From Levilactobacillus enshiensis (GTDB lineage Bacteria > Bacillota > Bacilli > Lactobacillales > Lactobacillaceae), in contig NZ_SULH01000007.1 of assembly GCF_007115095.1 (NCBI RefSeq), positions 1 to 61,831 of the forward strand: a stretch of 61,831 nucleotides of DNA, written 5' to 3'. The notes under the pieces are model-generated. The model was not told the DNA's origin and searched no databases. It saw only the letters and a list, made by a program, of their open reading frames with translations. This document shows positions 9,116 through 18,840 of this stretch, piece by piece. A program made the position numbers and the translations under genes. Every line of letters starts with the position of its first letter. Positions within the stretch are counted from its first letter, which is position 1.

Positions 9116-10037
9116 CCGTTAAGGTCATAAAAACATCGTCTAATGAAGGTTCCTGAACGACTAAGTGGTCGATCGTAATCTTAGCCTGATTGAGCGCGGC
9201 CAAAATGGGGGCCAACGCCGCAACGTGCTTGAGCCGAACGCTTAAATTTTGGCCCACGCGTTGCACTGCACTGGCCGCCGAGGTTGTTAGGAGGTGCTCC
9301 GCCGGCTCTACCTGGTCCGCCTGCCGCACCGTAAAGCTCAATTTGGTCCCGCCAATTTGTTGTTTGAGTTCGGCCGGCGTCCCCAGCTTGACGAGCTTCC
9401 CGTGATCAATAATGGCCAAGTTGTCAGCCAATTGGTCGGCCTCGTCTAAATACTGCGTAGTCAAGACCACCGTTGACCCCTGCCGCACGAGTTGCCGAAT
9501 CGTGGCCCACATCTGTGTGCGGGTCCGCGGGTCCAGTCCGGTCGTTGGTTCATCTAAGAAAATCAAGGTCGGCCGCGTAATCAGGCTAACGGCAAGATCC
9601 AATCGCCGCCGCATGCCCCCAGAGAAATTTTTCAAGGCTTTATCCGCGGAATTCTCAAGTGAGAACTCCGCCAAAAGTTCCGCCGTGCGTTGCTTGGCCG
9701 CCCGACGTGACAGGCCATTGAGGCGGGAAAAGATCATCAGGTTCTCGCGCGCAGAGATATCTTCATCGACGGACGCGTACTGGCCCGTGAGACCAAACAT
9801 CGACCGGGCCAGCCGCCCTTCTTTTACCGTGTCATGGCCAAAGATCTTTACCTGACCGGCATCGGCCTGTAGTAGCGTGGTCATCATGCGCAGTGTCGTG
9901 GTCTTGCCCGCACCATTGGGGCCCAGCAATCCAAAGACTTCTCCCTGCCGCACGTGAAACGAAATATCGTCCACGACCGTTTTCTGACCAAAGCGCTTGG
10001 TCAAATGATTGACCTCAATTGCATTCACTGCTGTCAT
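9102..10037 (-). CDS. ABC transporter ATP-binding protein, DrrA-like
   Basis: A 311-residue ATPase with Walker A GPNGAGKTT (about 39-47), ABC signature FSGGMRRRLDLA (about 138-149), Walker B LIFLDEP and the following TTGLDPRTR, plus the C-terminal extension of the DrrA subgroup (ending PSLDDVFMTLT). It powers the permease encoded downstream with a 14-base overlap. The gene is divergent from a MarR regulator and carries a strong promoter covered by repeated motifs, so expression is probably derepressed by a toxic compound. Efflux of hydrophobic drugs or antimicrobial compounds is the family role; the substrate is unknown. Confidence 0.92.
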   Translation of the reverse strand: MTAVNAIEVNHLTKRFGQKTVVDDISFHVRQGEVFGLLGPNGAGKTTTLRMMTTLLQADAGQVKIFGHDTVKEGRLARSMFGLTGQYASVDEDISARENLMIFSRLNGLSRRAAKQRTAELLAEFSLENSADKALKNFSGGMRRRLDLAVSLITRPTLIFLDEPTTGLDPRTRTQMWATIRQLVRQGSTVVLTTQYLDEADQLADNLAIIDHGKLVKLGTPAELKQQIGGTKLSFTVRQADQVEPAEHLLTTSAASAVQRVGQNLSVRLKHVAALAPILAALNQAKITIDHLVVQEPSLDDVFMTLTVGKN

Positions 10038-10065
10038 TTTAATTCCCTCTTAGTGTTTTCTTTTT

Positions 10066-10118
10066 AATCAGGTCCCCCTGACTAAAAATATAATAAGGTC
10101 CCCTGATTAATTTGTCAA
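10066..10118 (-). promoter_or_regulatory. drrA-like promoter with candidate MarR operators
   Basis: On the minus strand a near-ideal promoter: TTGACA (10113-10118), 17-base spacer, TATTAT (10090-10095). The spacer and the region below -10 carry repeated motifs, AATCAGGGGACCT and AGTCAGGGGGACCTGATT (10066-10108), likely binding sites for the divergently encoded MarR protein. Confidence 0.7.
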
Positions 10119-10185
10119 GTCCTTAAAAATAGAACATGCCACTTTCCGTGGTTGTCGGGTATAATGGCACTAAGGAGGCGGCGCT

Positions 10186-10704
10186 ATGCCTAATTTAGCG
10201 AAACAAAGAAAAGCGGCTGGCAAGCTGATTGAATTCGGCATGGTCCGACACACCGCTGAAGAGTTGATTCACCGAGAACATGCGGATAAAGACGAGCACC
10301 CGCTACGCTTTCAGGGGCAAGGTAAGATTCTACTGACCCTCGCTCAGGCCGATGGACTCTCCCAAAAAGAACTGGCGACCCGCTTAAATTTAACGGCCCA
10401 ATCGACAGCTGAGTTTGTCAACAAACTGGTCAAAAAGCAGTTGGTGACCAAAGAAAAGTCCACGACGGACCGGCGGAAGACCATTATCCACCTGACCGAT
10501 TTAGGGCGGGCAACGGCAGAAACAGAAACCGCCAAGGTCCCCGAATTTCTGAACACGTTGACGGACACCGAGCTCGACCAATTAACCACGATTTTAACGA
10601 AGATCAACACGAGCCTCTATGATGAAATCAATACCGCCAACCCCACCCGGTTCGATAAGTTCCAGCAAACCGTGGCCAATCATATTCGCGACTGGTTCCT
10701 TTAA
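10186..10704 (+). CDS. MarR family transcriptional regulator
   Basis: A 172-residue protein with the MarR winged helix: ILLTLAQADGLSQKELATRLNLTAQSTAEFVNKLVKKQ, then the wing KSTTDRRKTIIHLTDLG, and helical dimerisation ends. Ribosome site AAGGAGG precedes the ATG, with a TATAAT box about 25 bases further up. It is divergent from the DrrAB-like exporter, whose promoter contains repeated CAGGGGACCTGA-like motifs, so it is probably the ligand-sensing repressor of that exporter and possibly of itself. Confidence 0.9.
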   Translation: MPNLAKQRKAAGKLIEFGMVRHTAEELIHREHADKDEHPLRFQGQGKILLTLAQADGLSQKELATRLNLTAQSTAEFVNKLVKKQLVTKEKSTTDRRKTIIHLTDLGRATAETETAKVPEFLNTLTDTELDQLTTILTKINTSLYDEINTANPTRFDKFQQTVANHIRDWFL

Positions 10705-10742
10705 TGCCTCAAAGTCGTCTGAGAACACAATGTAAGCCGAGA

Positions 10743-10802
10743 GGCCGGCAGATATGCGCTCAGGCGCGTCGTTCGCACCGATCCAGCCCATATCTACCGG
10801 CC
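10743..10802. repeat. Long inverted repeat downstream of marR-like gene
   Basis: Arms GGCCGGCAGATATG (10743-10756) and CATATCTACCGGCC (10789-10802), 13 of 14 positions paired, around a 32-base loop. There is no T tail, so it is not a standard terminator. The rest of 10705-10987 holds only this and the terminator at 10917. Confidence 0.5.
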
Positions 10803-10916
10803 GGTAAGGCGACCAAAGCACCATGCTGCCTAGTTTTAGAGTCACCGTTGTTGATAAGACAGGCATGAGCCGTACTTTGCAACTTTCAACTTTTAGTTAT
10901 TAATGCTATATACACA

Positions 10917-10947
10917 AAAAGCCGCCCTTTACCTCAGGACGGCTTTT
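10917..10947. terminator. Intrinsic terminator of the giant adhesin gene
   Basis: Stem AAAAGCCGCCC / GGACGGCTTTT. On the minus strand it is followed by a T run and lies about 40 bases past the adhesin stop codon; it could also stop transcription from the marR side. Confidence 0.85.
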
Positions 10948-10987
10948 CGTCTGTCTACATCACTACTTCGATCTTTCCTTAACTCGG

Positions 10988-13900
10988 TTAACGCTGACGC
11001 CGACGAACAAATGGGATAACCGCCAACAGGGCCATTAAGGCTACCCCTAATTGGGTCAAGAAGCCTTCGTTCTTTTCACCCGTCTGTGGCAATTCCGTTT
11101 TCGGTTGTGTCAGTTGCTTCGTTTTCTGCTGAGCCTGAATAGTTCCAGTTACCGCAGTGGCAACCACATGTCCATCATTAGTCTGGGCGTGCCGCTGACC
11201 ATTTGCATTGCGAACCAGTGGCTTCACAGCATTGACTTGTTTGTGCACACCCTTCACTTGGCTGGCCGTGGTGCTGACATTCTTCGGCGCTTGCTTTTGC
11301 GGTGTTGTCTGGCGACTACCATCTGCCGTGGCAAGCTGACGAGTAAAGGTTGGCGTCTTGCCTGACTCATCGAACTTCACAACGGTCGAACCACCCTTGC
11401 CATCGGGTAACACCACAGCTAAGGCCCCCGGTTCAACCGTACGTTGTTCAACAACCGCCCCATTCTTCAGCTCACGAATCACCCGTTCACCAGATACTGG
11501 ATTGTACGTGTAGATGACCTGAAGACCGTCTTGCCATTGCTTGGTGACCGTCACAACCTTACCCTTATCCGCATCAGCTGTCACGGTTGGCGCTGGATGA
11601 TAACTAGGACTAGCGGGATTGTGCGTAAACGTTGACATCGTGCCGGCTTGACCAAGCTTGATGGTGACCGTACCACCAACGCCATCTACTAAGGTGACCT
11701 CTGCCGTATCGGGCGCAACCGTGCGTTGATCGACCGTCTTGCCATTCCGCTGCTCACTAATCGTCCGTTGACCAGTCGTCTGATCGTAGGTATAGGTGGT
11801 CTTGCTGCCATCTTTCCACTGCTTAACGACTTTGACAACATTGCCATCGGCAGCTTTCGTCGTGGCCGTGACGTTACCTGACTTATCACGCGTTGTCTGT
11901 GTCGTTTCGTGTGCAAATGTTGGTTGGTGGGTCGTTGGGTCAAGTACAATGACCGTGTTCGTATTCTGGTCACCAGGGAGCGTTACCTTGCCAGACCCAG
12001 ACGTCATCGTCTGTTGCGCAACGACCTGGCCATTCCGTTGCTCACTCACAGTCCGCTCACCCGTTTTCGGATTGTAGGTGTAGATTGTTTGGCTACCATC
12101 TTTCCACTGCTGATCAATCTTAACCACGTTACCCTCTGAATCTTTTTCGGTAATGGTCACATTGCCGGCAGCATCCGCAACTTTACCCAAAATCTTCAAT
12201 TGACCAGGAACAACGTGCAACACGTAATTGGGATTGTTGGATTCCACACCAATTGTGTAAGTCCCCACTTCCTGACTATTTGGTCCCACGTATTTCAGGT
12301 CAAACGGCGCGTGATCATCGACCGTTGAGCCATGGTCAACTATCTCGGCCTGGTTCTCAGGAATTGGGCTACCCACGTACATTTCCTGGTTCTTCACTTT
12401 AACCGTGATCGGCCGTTTGGCAACGGTCAAGGTACTGGTTCCAAATGCGTTGGTGAAATCATAGTTGCCGTTCAACTGCGCCAGTCGCGTTTGGGCGGCT
12501 TGATTCAACCGAATCAGGTAGGTGCCACTCGCCTGCAATTGGGTCGCCTGAATAACCTGCCCAGTGGCCTTGTCAATAATGTCAAAATCAGACTGCGTCA
12601 TTGTATTCTTGGGAACACTAACGGTTGCCACCAACGTTGGTAGCGCATCGCCGTAAGTCATATTGGCAGGTTCTATCGTCACCGAAACGGATTTCGGTGT
12701 GATTGTGAAGGTTCCTTTATTTTCAATGGTAACGTCGTAATTCGTGTTATCAGCCGCCGTACCGCTAATCGCATAACTTTTGGCATCAGTTCCCGCTTCA
12801 CGAACTAAGTTGACCCCTAAGCTTGCCTTAGTGTCCTGACCAACCAGCTTGCCGTTAGCTTGTCCATCCTGCGTCGTCGTTGGGATACTGAACGTTAATT
12901 CCGGATCGGTTGTGCTACCAAATTGACTGCTGATGTTATCGACTTTCACGGTGATTGGCTTCTTGTTGATGGTGAACGTCCCCGGGTTAACGGTAATCGT
13001 GTAGTTCTGGTTCAAAACTGAAGCCTTGTCGAGATCGATCACATACGTTTTCACAGTTTCTCCGGTCTGCCGAACGAGTTTGACTCCCAAGTCATCACCA
13101 TTGACTAATCCCGTACTTGCCGCAGTGCTTGTGTCAACCGTTGCTTCTAAGACAGAATCCTTGTCCCCATACGTCTTCCCCGCGTTCTTAGCGGTTACCG
13201 AAACTGGCCGCTTCGTCACAGCCAACTTAGCTGGGGCAAAAGTGAGCGCGTAATTAGGGTTGGCCTTGGTCAAACTAGCCTGAGTATCTTCAGTCAATTG
13301 GACCGTGTACTGACCACCAGCTTGTAGGTGATCAACTGTCACTGGTTGTTTCGTCGCCGCATCAATGATGACAACACCCGTTGCGTTAATGTCACTGGTG
13401 CTTCCTGTACCTTTATTCGTTGCCGTTAAGCCAGGGAGCTGATCACCGTAAACCATGGTGGTATCACCTAATGTCACCGTTGCCGCTGCTGGCGTAATCG
13501 TCAGCGTTCCCTGATTAAGGGTAACCGCATAATTTGCCGAATTAGCTGATCCTGTAATGGCATACGTTCCCGCATTCGTCTCAGAAATTGGCTTTAGCGT
13601 CACACCGAGCGCACTTTTATCATCACCGTTGACTAAAGCATCAGGGGCCATGCTAAACCCATTCGCACCATGTGCTGTCCCATCATAGGCTGTTTTGACA
13701 CCGTTAATATTCACCGTAATTGGCCGCTTCGCCACACTCAAGTCACCAGCGTTAAAGGCAAGATCATAGTTCACATGGGCTTTGCTCAAGGCCGCCTGCG
13801 CCGTTGACGTCAATTGAACCTTGTAGCTACCGCCAGCTTGTAGCTTATCAGCAGTAATCACATTCTTGGTGGCCGTATCCACAATTTCAAAATTATCTGC

Positions 13901-16900
13901 ACTAAGCTGCTCAGCTGCTGCACCGTTCACTGAGACCGATAGACTTGGCAGTGCGTTGCCATAGTGAAGCTCAGTGCCCGTGACAGCTACGTTACCGGCT
14001 GCTTGGGTAATCTTCAGTGTCCCCTTTTGAATGGTGACCGCATAGTTCGCTGCTTCAGCTGATCCTGTGATGGCGTATGTCCCCGCATTCGTTTCGGAGA
14101 TTGGGTCCAGCGTCACATCAAGCGCATCATTGCTATCGCCGCTGGCTAATGCACCAGATGCGATACTAATCCCATTAGCCCCCTTCGCCGTGCCATCATA
14201 GGACGTGGTGACATCGTTGATTTTCACCGTGATTGGTCGCTTCAACACATTCAGATCACTCGCATCAAACGTGACAGTATAGTTAGGATTGTCTGCTTGC
14301 AAGCGCCTTTGCGCAGTCAGTGACAACTGCAGCTTGTAGCTTCTGCCAGCTTGTACCTTGTTGGCCTTTACCGTCTCACCAGTAGCCGAGTCCACCACTT
14401 CAAAGTCAGTTTGACTAATCACACTAGTAGTCCCAGTCATATTAGGCGTTGCAACAAACGTTGGGAATGACTCACCATAGGTCATGGTTCCCTTTCCCAG
14501 CGTTACCTTGCCGGCTGCTTGCGTAATCGTCAGCGTACCATTGACAAAGGACACCTGGTAATTCTTGGCACTATTAGCATCAGTAGTTCCTGAAATCGTA
14601 TACGTCCCCGGGGTCTCTCCCGCTTTCCGAGTCAACGTCACTCCTAGGTCAGTCTCCGTGTCGGTACCGACTAACTCAGACGTTGGCACATTAAATTTTA
14701 GCGTCGGATTCGCCTCACCATAGGCCTTATGAGCATCGGCAATCGTCACCGTAATTGGCTTCTTGTTGATGGTTAAACTCCCATCCGTAACGGTAATCTC
14801 ATAGTTTTTATTTAAATTCGAAGCGGAATTGAGCCCAATTTTGTACTGGCCTGCGTCTTTGCCCGCGTCTCGTTCAAGCGTCACACCCAGACTAGCTAGT
14901 GTATCCTGATTGGCCAGTTCTCCCTTGGCAACACCGGCCAGCTTAAAGATGTCCTCCTGAGCACCGTAATTTTCCACAACGTTTGGCGCCGTCACCGTAA
15001 TTTTCCGTGGTGTGACGGTCAACTTGGCCGTCCCAAACTTCCCAAAGGTGTAGTTACTATCTGCCTTCAAAGCAGCTTGTGCATCAGCTGTATAACGAAT
15101 CGTGTAGTCGCCACCAGCTTGCAACTGGTCAACGGCGACCAGCTTGCCATCTTGGCCGACGATTTCAAACTCATCCTGCGTGACGGGATGATCAGTGTTG
15201 GCCTGGGCTGAGCCTAAACTCCCCGTAATTCTCGTCAGCTTCCCATTGTCGCCGCCATAGACTAAGCTTGTGTCCGTAATTGCTGGCGTTGCTGTTGCTG
15301 GCGTAATCGTAATTGCCGCGGAGACATAGAACCCGGCATTGGTGTTCGTCGTCAGACTCTTGAGATAGGTACGGCCGGCATCGGTTAATTTGAAATAATA
15401 GGTGCCGACATTCTTAGGCGTCACGTGGACATCTGAGTCCAAAGTCTTAACGTAGTAGAAGTAGTCCGACTTATTAAAGTCCTTCTTTTGGGCATCCGTC
15501 ACATCTGCCCCAAACCCGGAACCAAAGGTCACATCAGGCGATTCCAATGATGTCCCATACGTTTGCGACCAAGGCATAAAAGTGACTAAAATAGCCTGAG
15601 TAGCATCCGTCAATTTATCCAGATCAGTTTTAACACGCTCCAATGAAGCGTTCATATCTGCTATAGCAGCATAACCAGCCTGACTTTTGTCGAAGATTGT
15701 TTGGAGATCCGTTGCCGTTTTAGCCTCTGTTAAAGCAGCCCGAGCACGTCCATTTTCATCTGCGAGTTGCTTATAAAGAGGCTTAACAGCATCTAACAGT
15801 GTCTTGGCAGCGTCCTTTTGCTCCTGTGTGATACCAGACTTAGCCACAAATGTATCGTAAATATTTTGGGCATCTTTTTGGTACTGATCGGCCTTAGTCA
15901 GGTTGTCAGTCGCTTTTTGAACCCAGTAATCTAACGTTGATTGCGTGGGTAGCAACATACTACCGCTAGCTTGCGGCTTAGCTTCATCCATGGAATCCGT
16001 TCTGCTAGCATTCGCCACCGTTGACCAGTAATAGTCAGTGTTGGTAATCGCGGTCTTATCGCCACTTGCGACTTGATTGCCTTTTTCCGTCAAAGGCTGA
16101 CCGTTTAGCGCATCTGTAATCGATTGATTCGTTCCAACTGTCGCCGTTACATCAACTGGCTTACCATCGATGGTTTTACCCGCGGCCGTATAGTAATGAG
16201 CGATTGGGTTCGCTACCCCCTCCGTTGTGGTGGTTGCCGTACCCGTTTTGGTCATATCAATTGGTAATTTGTAGGTGCCTACCTGTCCATCTGTAGGCAC
16301 CGGAACCGTAATTGCCGCGGGAGTAAAGCCCGGAATTTGAACCACGATAGCCTTACCAGCAACTGCGGTCACCTGAACAGCATCGAGCCCTGAAATTGCA
16401 TGTCCGTCCTGGTCGACCGGTATCACGTTGGCTGGGAAGGTTAAGCTGACTGGCACTGCCAGTGTCTGCTTTGCCGCCCCCGTCACCACATAACTGTAGT
16501 AGGCGCCATCGATTGCCTTGGAATCTGCGCCGATATAGTTGACCTTACCGGCACTGGTAGTTTGGTCCCCATCAACGACATACACGTTATTGTCTGCATC
16601 GGTTGGAATCACTGTCACCAAATCAGGATTTAGCGTTGGATCTTTCTCAGTTGCGCGCTGTGCGGCGGCCAGCGATGAGAACACGGAAATGGTGTCCCCC
16701 ACGTTAGCAACGACATTCGCCGGCTTAGCGTTCCCCAATGGCGTCGTTATCTGGGTTGGAAAGCTCACTGCAACTTGTGCCGTCTTAGGGGTGTAGTTAA
16801 AACTATCGATTCTGGCAGCGTAATTGTTCGTCTTTGAACCAGTAGAAGCCGCGATTGAAATCGAATATCCCGAGGTCACATCGTCGATTATCCGCACAAA

Positions 16901-18052
16901 GTCTGTTCCCCCTAAGGTAACCTTCAACTGCTTCGTAGCCGCATCATAAGTCATCTTAAATTCATTGAAAGGATTGGTTGCCCGCGGGTTCAGGTTCAGC
17001 ATAACTTTATTTTTCCAAAGCGATGAGTCCTTATCAGCTTGCAACTTGCCATCGGCATCCGTCGTTCGCCAACCAAAGTAGGACTGATCAGTAGGGTCCG
17101 CAACGTTGTTATCGTCAGCTTGGTTAGGAAAATCATCAAAGATAAATCCGAAAGCGTTCGGGAGTTTCCCCAGTCCCAATAGCCGTCCTGATCCTCCCTT
17201 TGTCGCAGCCGCGGGATCACCAGGCGCAAAGATAATCCCAACACTATCCGCACCTGCCCCGTTAGTCCCGATCCCTAATGCCCCACTCATTGAGAAATCG
17301 TGAGAGAAGTCAATTTCATGTTCAAAGGAGACGTGCGCGACCTGATGACCAATTACATTTGCAGAGGTCCCCGTGGCATCAACATGATTGTGGGAGCTGT
17401 TCGTAGTCAGATTAACTACCCCTTTATCATCGATAGGGATATTTTGCGTGTTCTTCGCCACGTTGTCGTCTTTATCGCTGGTATCAAAGTTCTCAACACT
17501 TCCCGTGAAATGGTCCTTAATCTGACTCGCCGTTAAGCTCACTGCTGAATCCGTACTATTAACGTTGACCTGCGTATCTGGCGTCAATACTTGGTACTGC
17601 TTGGCAGCGGCATCAGTCGGCGCTGTAACTGAGGGTGATCCCGGCTTTGGCACGGTTGGCACAGTCGGTGTAGTTGGTGTCGTTGGTGTGATTGGTGTGG
17701 TCGGTGTAGACGGTGTGGTCGGTGTAGACGGTGTGGTCGGTGTAGTCGGCGTGACCGACGTCGTTGAATCGCCCGAAGTGACTGGATCTTTAGGCGTATC
17801 TGCACGATCTGCTGGAGTTGGATTTTCTGGCACAGGCTTCAGAGTTGCTGGGGCCGTTGCCGGTACAACATTAGCGGCTGGTAACTCCGTTGCTGCATGG
17901 GCGTCGACAATCCCCTGACTTTCCGCGATGGCTACTGCGGATAAGCTAACCAGTAACGTTCCAAATAGACGTGTTTTGACTTTCCAACCCGTGTGTCCCT
18001 TGTATAAGATGAAATTTTTCTTGGTCGTTTGATTTGCTGTTTTCTGTCTCAA
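10988..18052 (-). CDS. Giant LPQTG-anchored lectin-like/MBG adhesin
   Basis: About 2354 residues. The start is set at TTG 18052: an AAGGAGAGG ribosome site lies just upstream, inside what would be codons of a longer frame from 18073, and the resulting N-terminus aligns residue for residue with the paralogue at 1-4072. Order of parts: KxYKxGKxW-type signal (KKNFILYKGHTGWKVKTR); Thr/Pro repeat linker; L-type-lectin-like domain (about 170-425, AHVSFEHEIDFSH, DSVGIIFAPGD); a mixed region; a helical region near 690-840; about twelve MBG-type beta units (alternating KRPITV... and ...YG...LP blocks); three repeats with W(K/Q)DG...YTYN...GER; and LPQTGE at about 2321 followed by a membrane segment and RRRQR. 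Sortase anchoring is clear; the ligand is unknown. Terminator at 10917-10947. Confidence 0.93.
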   Translation of the reverse strand: MRQKTANQTTKKNFILYKGHTGWKVKTRLFGTLLVSLSAVAIAESQGIVDAHAATELPAANVVPATAPATLKPVPENPTPADRADTPKDPVTSGDSTTSVTPTTPTTPSTPTTPSTPTTPITPTTPTTPTVPTVPKPGSPSVTAPTDAAAKQYQVLTPDTQVNVNSTDSAVSLTASQIKDHFTGSVENFDTSDKDDNVAKNTQNIPIDDKGVVNLTTNSSHNHVDATGTSANVIGHQVAHVSFEHEIDFSHDFSMSGALGIGTNGAGADSVGIIFAPGDPAAATKGGSGRLLGLGKLPNAFGFIFDDFPNQADDNNVADPTDQSYFGWRTTDADGKLQADKDSSLWKNKVMLNLNPRATNPFNEFKMTYDAATKQLKVTLGGTDFVRIIDDVTSGYSISIAASTGSKTNNYAARIDSFNYTPKTAQVAVSFPTQITTPLGNAKPANVVANVGDTISVFSSLAAAQRATEKDPTLNPDLVTVIPTDADNNVYVVDGDQTTSAGKVNYIGADSKAIDGAYYSYVVTGAAKQTLAVPVSLTFPANVIPVDQDGHAISGLDAVQVTAVAGKAIVVQIPGFTPAAITVPVPTDGQVGTYKLPIDMTKTGTATTTTEGVANPIAHYYTAAGKTIDGKPVDVTATVGTNQSITDALNGQPLTEKGNQVASGDKTAITNTDYYWSTVANASRTDSMDEAKPQASGSMLLPTQSTLDYWVQKATDNLTKADQYQKDAQNIYDTFVAKSGITQEQKDAAKTLLDAVKPLYKQLADENGRARAALTEAKTATDLQTIFDKSQAGYAAIADMNASLERVKTDLDKLTDATQAILVTFMPWSQTYGTSLESPDVTFGSGFGADVTDAQKKDFNKSDYFYYVKTLDSDVHVTPKNVGTYYFKLTDAGRTYLKSLTTNTNAGFYVSAAITITPATATPAITDTSLVYGGDNGKLTRITGSLGSAQANTDHPVTQDEFEIVGQDGKLVAVDQLQAGGDYTIRYTADAQAALKADSNYTFGKFGTAKLTVTPRKITVTAPNVVENYGAQEDIFKLAGVAKGELANQDTLASLGVTLERDAGKDAGQYKIGLNSASNLNKNYEITVTDGSLTINKKPITVTIADAHKAYGEANPTLKFNVPTSELVGTDTETDLGVTLTRKAGETPGTYTISGTTDANSAKNYQVSFVNGTLTITQAAGKVTLGKGTMTYGESFPTFVATPNMTGTTSVISQTDFEVVDSATGETVKANKVQAGRSYKLQLSLTAQRRLQADNPNYTVTFDASDLNVLKRPITVKINDVTTSYDGTAKGANGISIASGALASGDSNDALDVTLDPISETNAGTYAITGSAEAANYAVTIQKGTLKITQAAGNVAVTGTELHYGNALPSLSVSVNGAAAEQLSADNFEIVDTATKNVITADKLQAGGSYKVQLTSTAQAALSKAHVNYDLAFNAGDLSVAKRPITVNINGVKTAYDGTAHGANGFSMAPDALVNGDDKSALGVTLKPISETNAGTYAITGSANSANYAVTLNQGTLTITPAAATVTLGDTTMVYGDQLPGLTATNKGTGSTSDINATGVVIIDAATKQPVTVDHLQAGGQYTVQLTEDTQASLTKANPNYALTFAPAKLAVTKRPVSVTAKNAGKTYGDKDSVLEATVDTSTAASTGLVNGDDLGVKLVRQTGETVKTYVIDLDKASVLNQNYTITVNPGTFTINKKPITVKVDNISSQFGSTTDPELTFSIPTTTQDGQANGKLVGQDTKASLGVNLVREAGTDAKSYAISGTAADNTNYDVTIENKGTFTITPKSVSVTIEPANMTYGDALPTLVATVSVPKNTMTQSDFDIIDKATGQVIQATQLQASGTYLIRLNQAAQTRLAQLNGNYDFTNAFGTSTLTVAKRPITVKVKNQEMYVGSPIPENQAEIVDHGSTVDDHAPFDLKYVGPNSQEVGTYTIGVESNNPNYVLHVVPGQLKILGKVADAAGNVTITEKDSEGNVVKIDQQWKDGSQTIYTYNPKTGERTVSEQRNGQVVAQQTMTSGSGKVTLPGDQNTNTVIVLDPTTHQPTFAHETTQTTRDKSGNVTATTKAADGNVVKVVKQWKDGSKTTYTYDQTTGQRTISEQRNGKTVDQRTVAPDTAEVTLVDGVGGTVTIKLGQAGTMSTFTHNPASPSYHPAPTVTADADKGKVVTVTKQWQDGLQVIYTYNPVSGERVIRELKNGAVVEQRTVEPGALAVVLPDGKGGSTVVKFDESGKTPTFTRQLATADGSRQTTPQKQAPKNVSTTASQVKGVHKQVNAVKPLVRNANGQRHAQTNDGHVVATAVTGTIQAQQKTKQLTQPKTELPQTGEKNEGFLTQLGVALMALLAVIPFVRRRQR
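17655..17760 (-). repeat. Short tandem repeat encoding Thr/Pro linker
   Basis: GGTGT(A/G)GTC-like 9-base units on the plus strand, encoding TPT/TPS tripeptides of the adhesin linker. Such tracts vary in copy number by slippage. Confidence 0.7.
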
Positions 18053-18840
18053 GCTTGCCCTCTCCTTTTTCAACAGTGCTGAACCCCCATGTGTCCAAAC
18101 ACCAGACCGACTTCATTCTGAATCCAGTTTCACGACTGATTGTTTAGCTCCCCCTAGCAATCACTGTACCTTGGTTAGTAAAGTTTCCTTTCATTGATGA
18201 AACGACAGATAAATCCCCCTATTGATCAGTAATCGTATCCACAAGTCCCGATATCCTTTCTCAAATATGGTTTCTTGCCAGCTGTAATCATGCGCCCAGT
18301 CTGATTTTTACTCACTTTCGACTAGCCATCTAAAATAACCATGTTTCGACAACGGATTACACCTTTTCCTGTTTTATATGTCAATATTTTTACGTAGGCT
18401 TACGACTAACAAGTTATATTATATTTTATATCGTCTGAACCGTTTTTACTGCTAATCTTTTCATGGGGTTCTTAACTATACTCACATTATAAGTGCGGCC
18501 ACGCTGACATTCAAGCTGTTAATCTTCCAGAAGAACAATTAGCTACAAAAATAATTATGTGACACTAAACATTATACAGGTTATTATCTATAGGCCTCGT
18601 AATCGGCGATATCTCCGTACTGAATCATGAACAGCCCTTGAATTTTAAGTGAAGCTAAAAACAACCAGGCCCTTAAAAGCCAGAGCCTAGTTGCTTTTTA
18701 GTTGCCAGCCAGTTGTCTTCTACACAACCGGTATGGGCGTTGTCATTCAAAACACACTCAATTTTTCTGCAATTGACCCGTGCAAATTGCGGATGCGCAG
18801 TTACCGTGTTACGTTAGGCAAAAAGTAAGGTGAAGCGCCC
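18053..18840. other. AT-rich intergenic region upstream of giant adhesin
   Basis: Nearly 0.8 kb without a supported gene; it presumably holds the adhesin promoter. A hairpin at about 18665-18700 (CAACCAGGCCCT / AGAGCCTAGTTG followed by CTTTTT) looks like an orphan plus-strand terminator. Confidence 0.5.

Noticed and set aside
9412..9855. Plus-strand 147-codon frame inside the ABC ATPase gene
   Set aside because: Antisense shadow of a clearly conserved ATPase with Walker and signature motifs.
10594..10866. Minus-strand 90-codon frame overlapping the end of the MarR gene
   Set aside because: Half of it is the antisense of marR and it lacks a ribosome site; composition looks non-coding.
17655..17760. 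Regular short repeats considered as a CRISPR array
   Set aside because: The units are contiguous 9-mers coding Thr/Pro inside an adhesin frame, without spacers.
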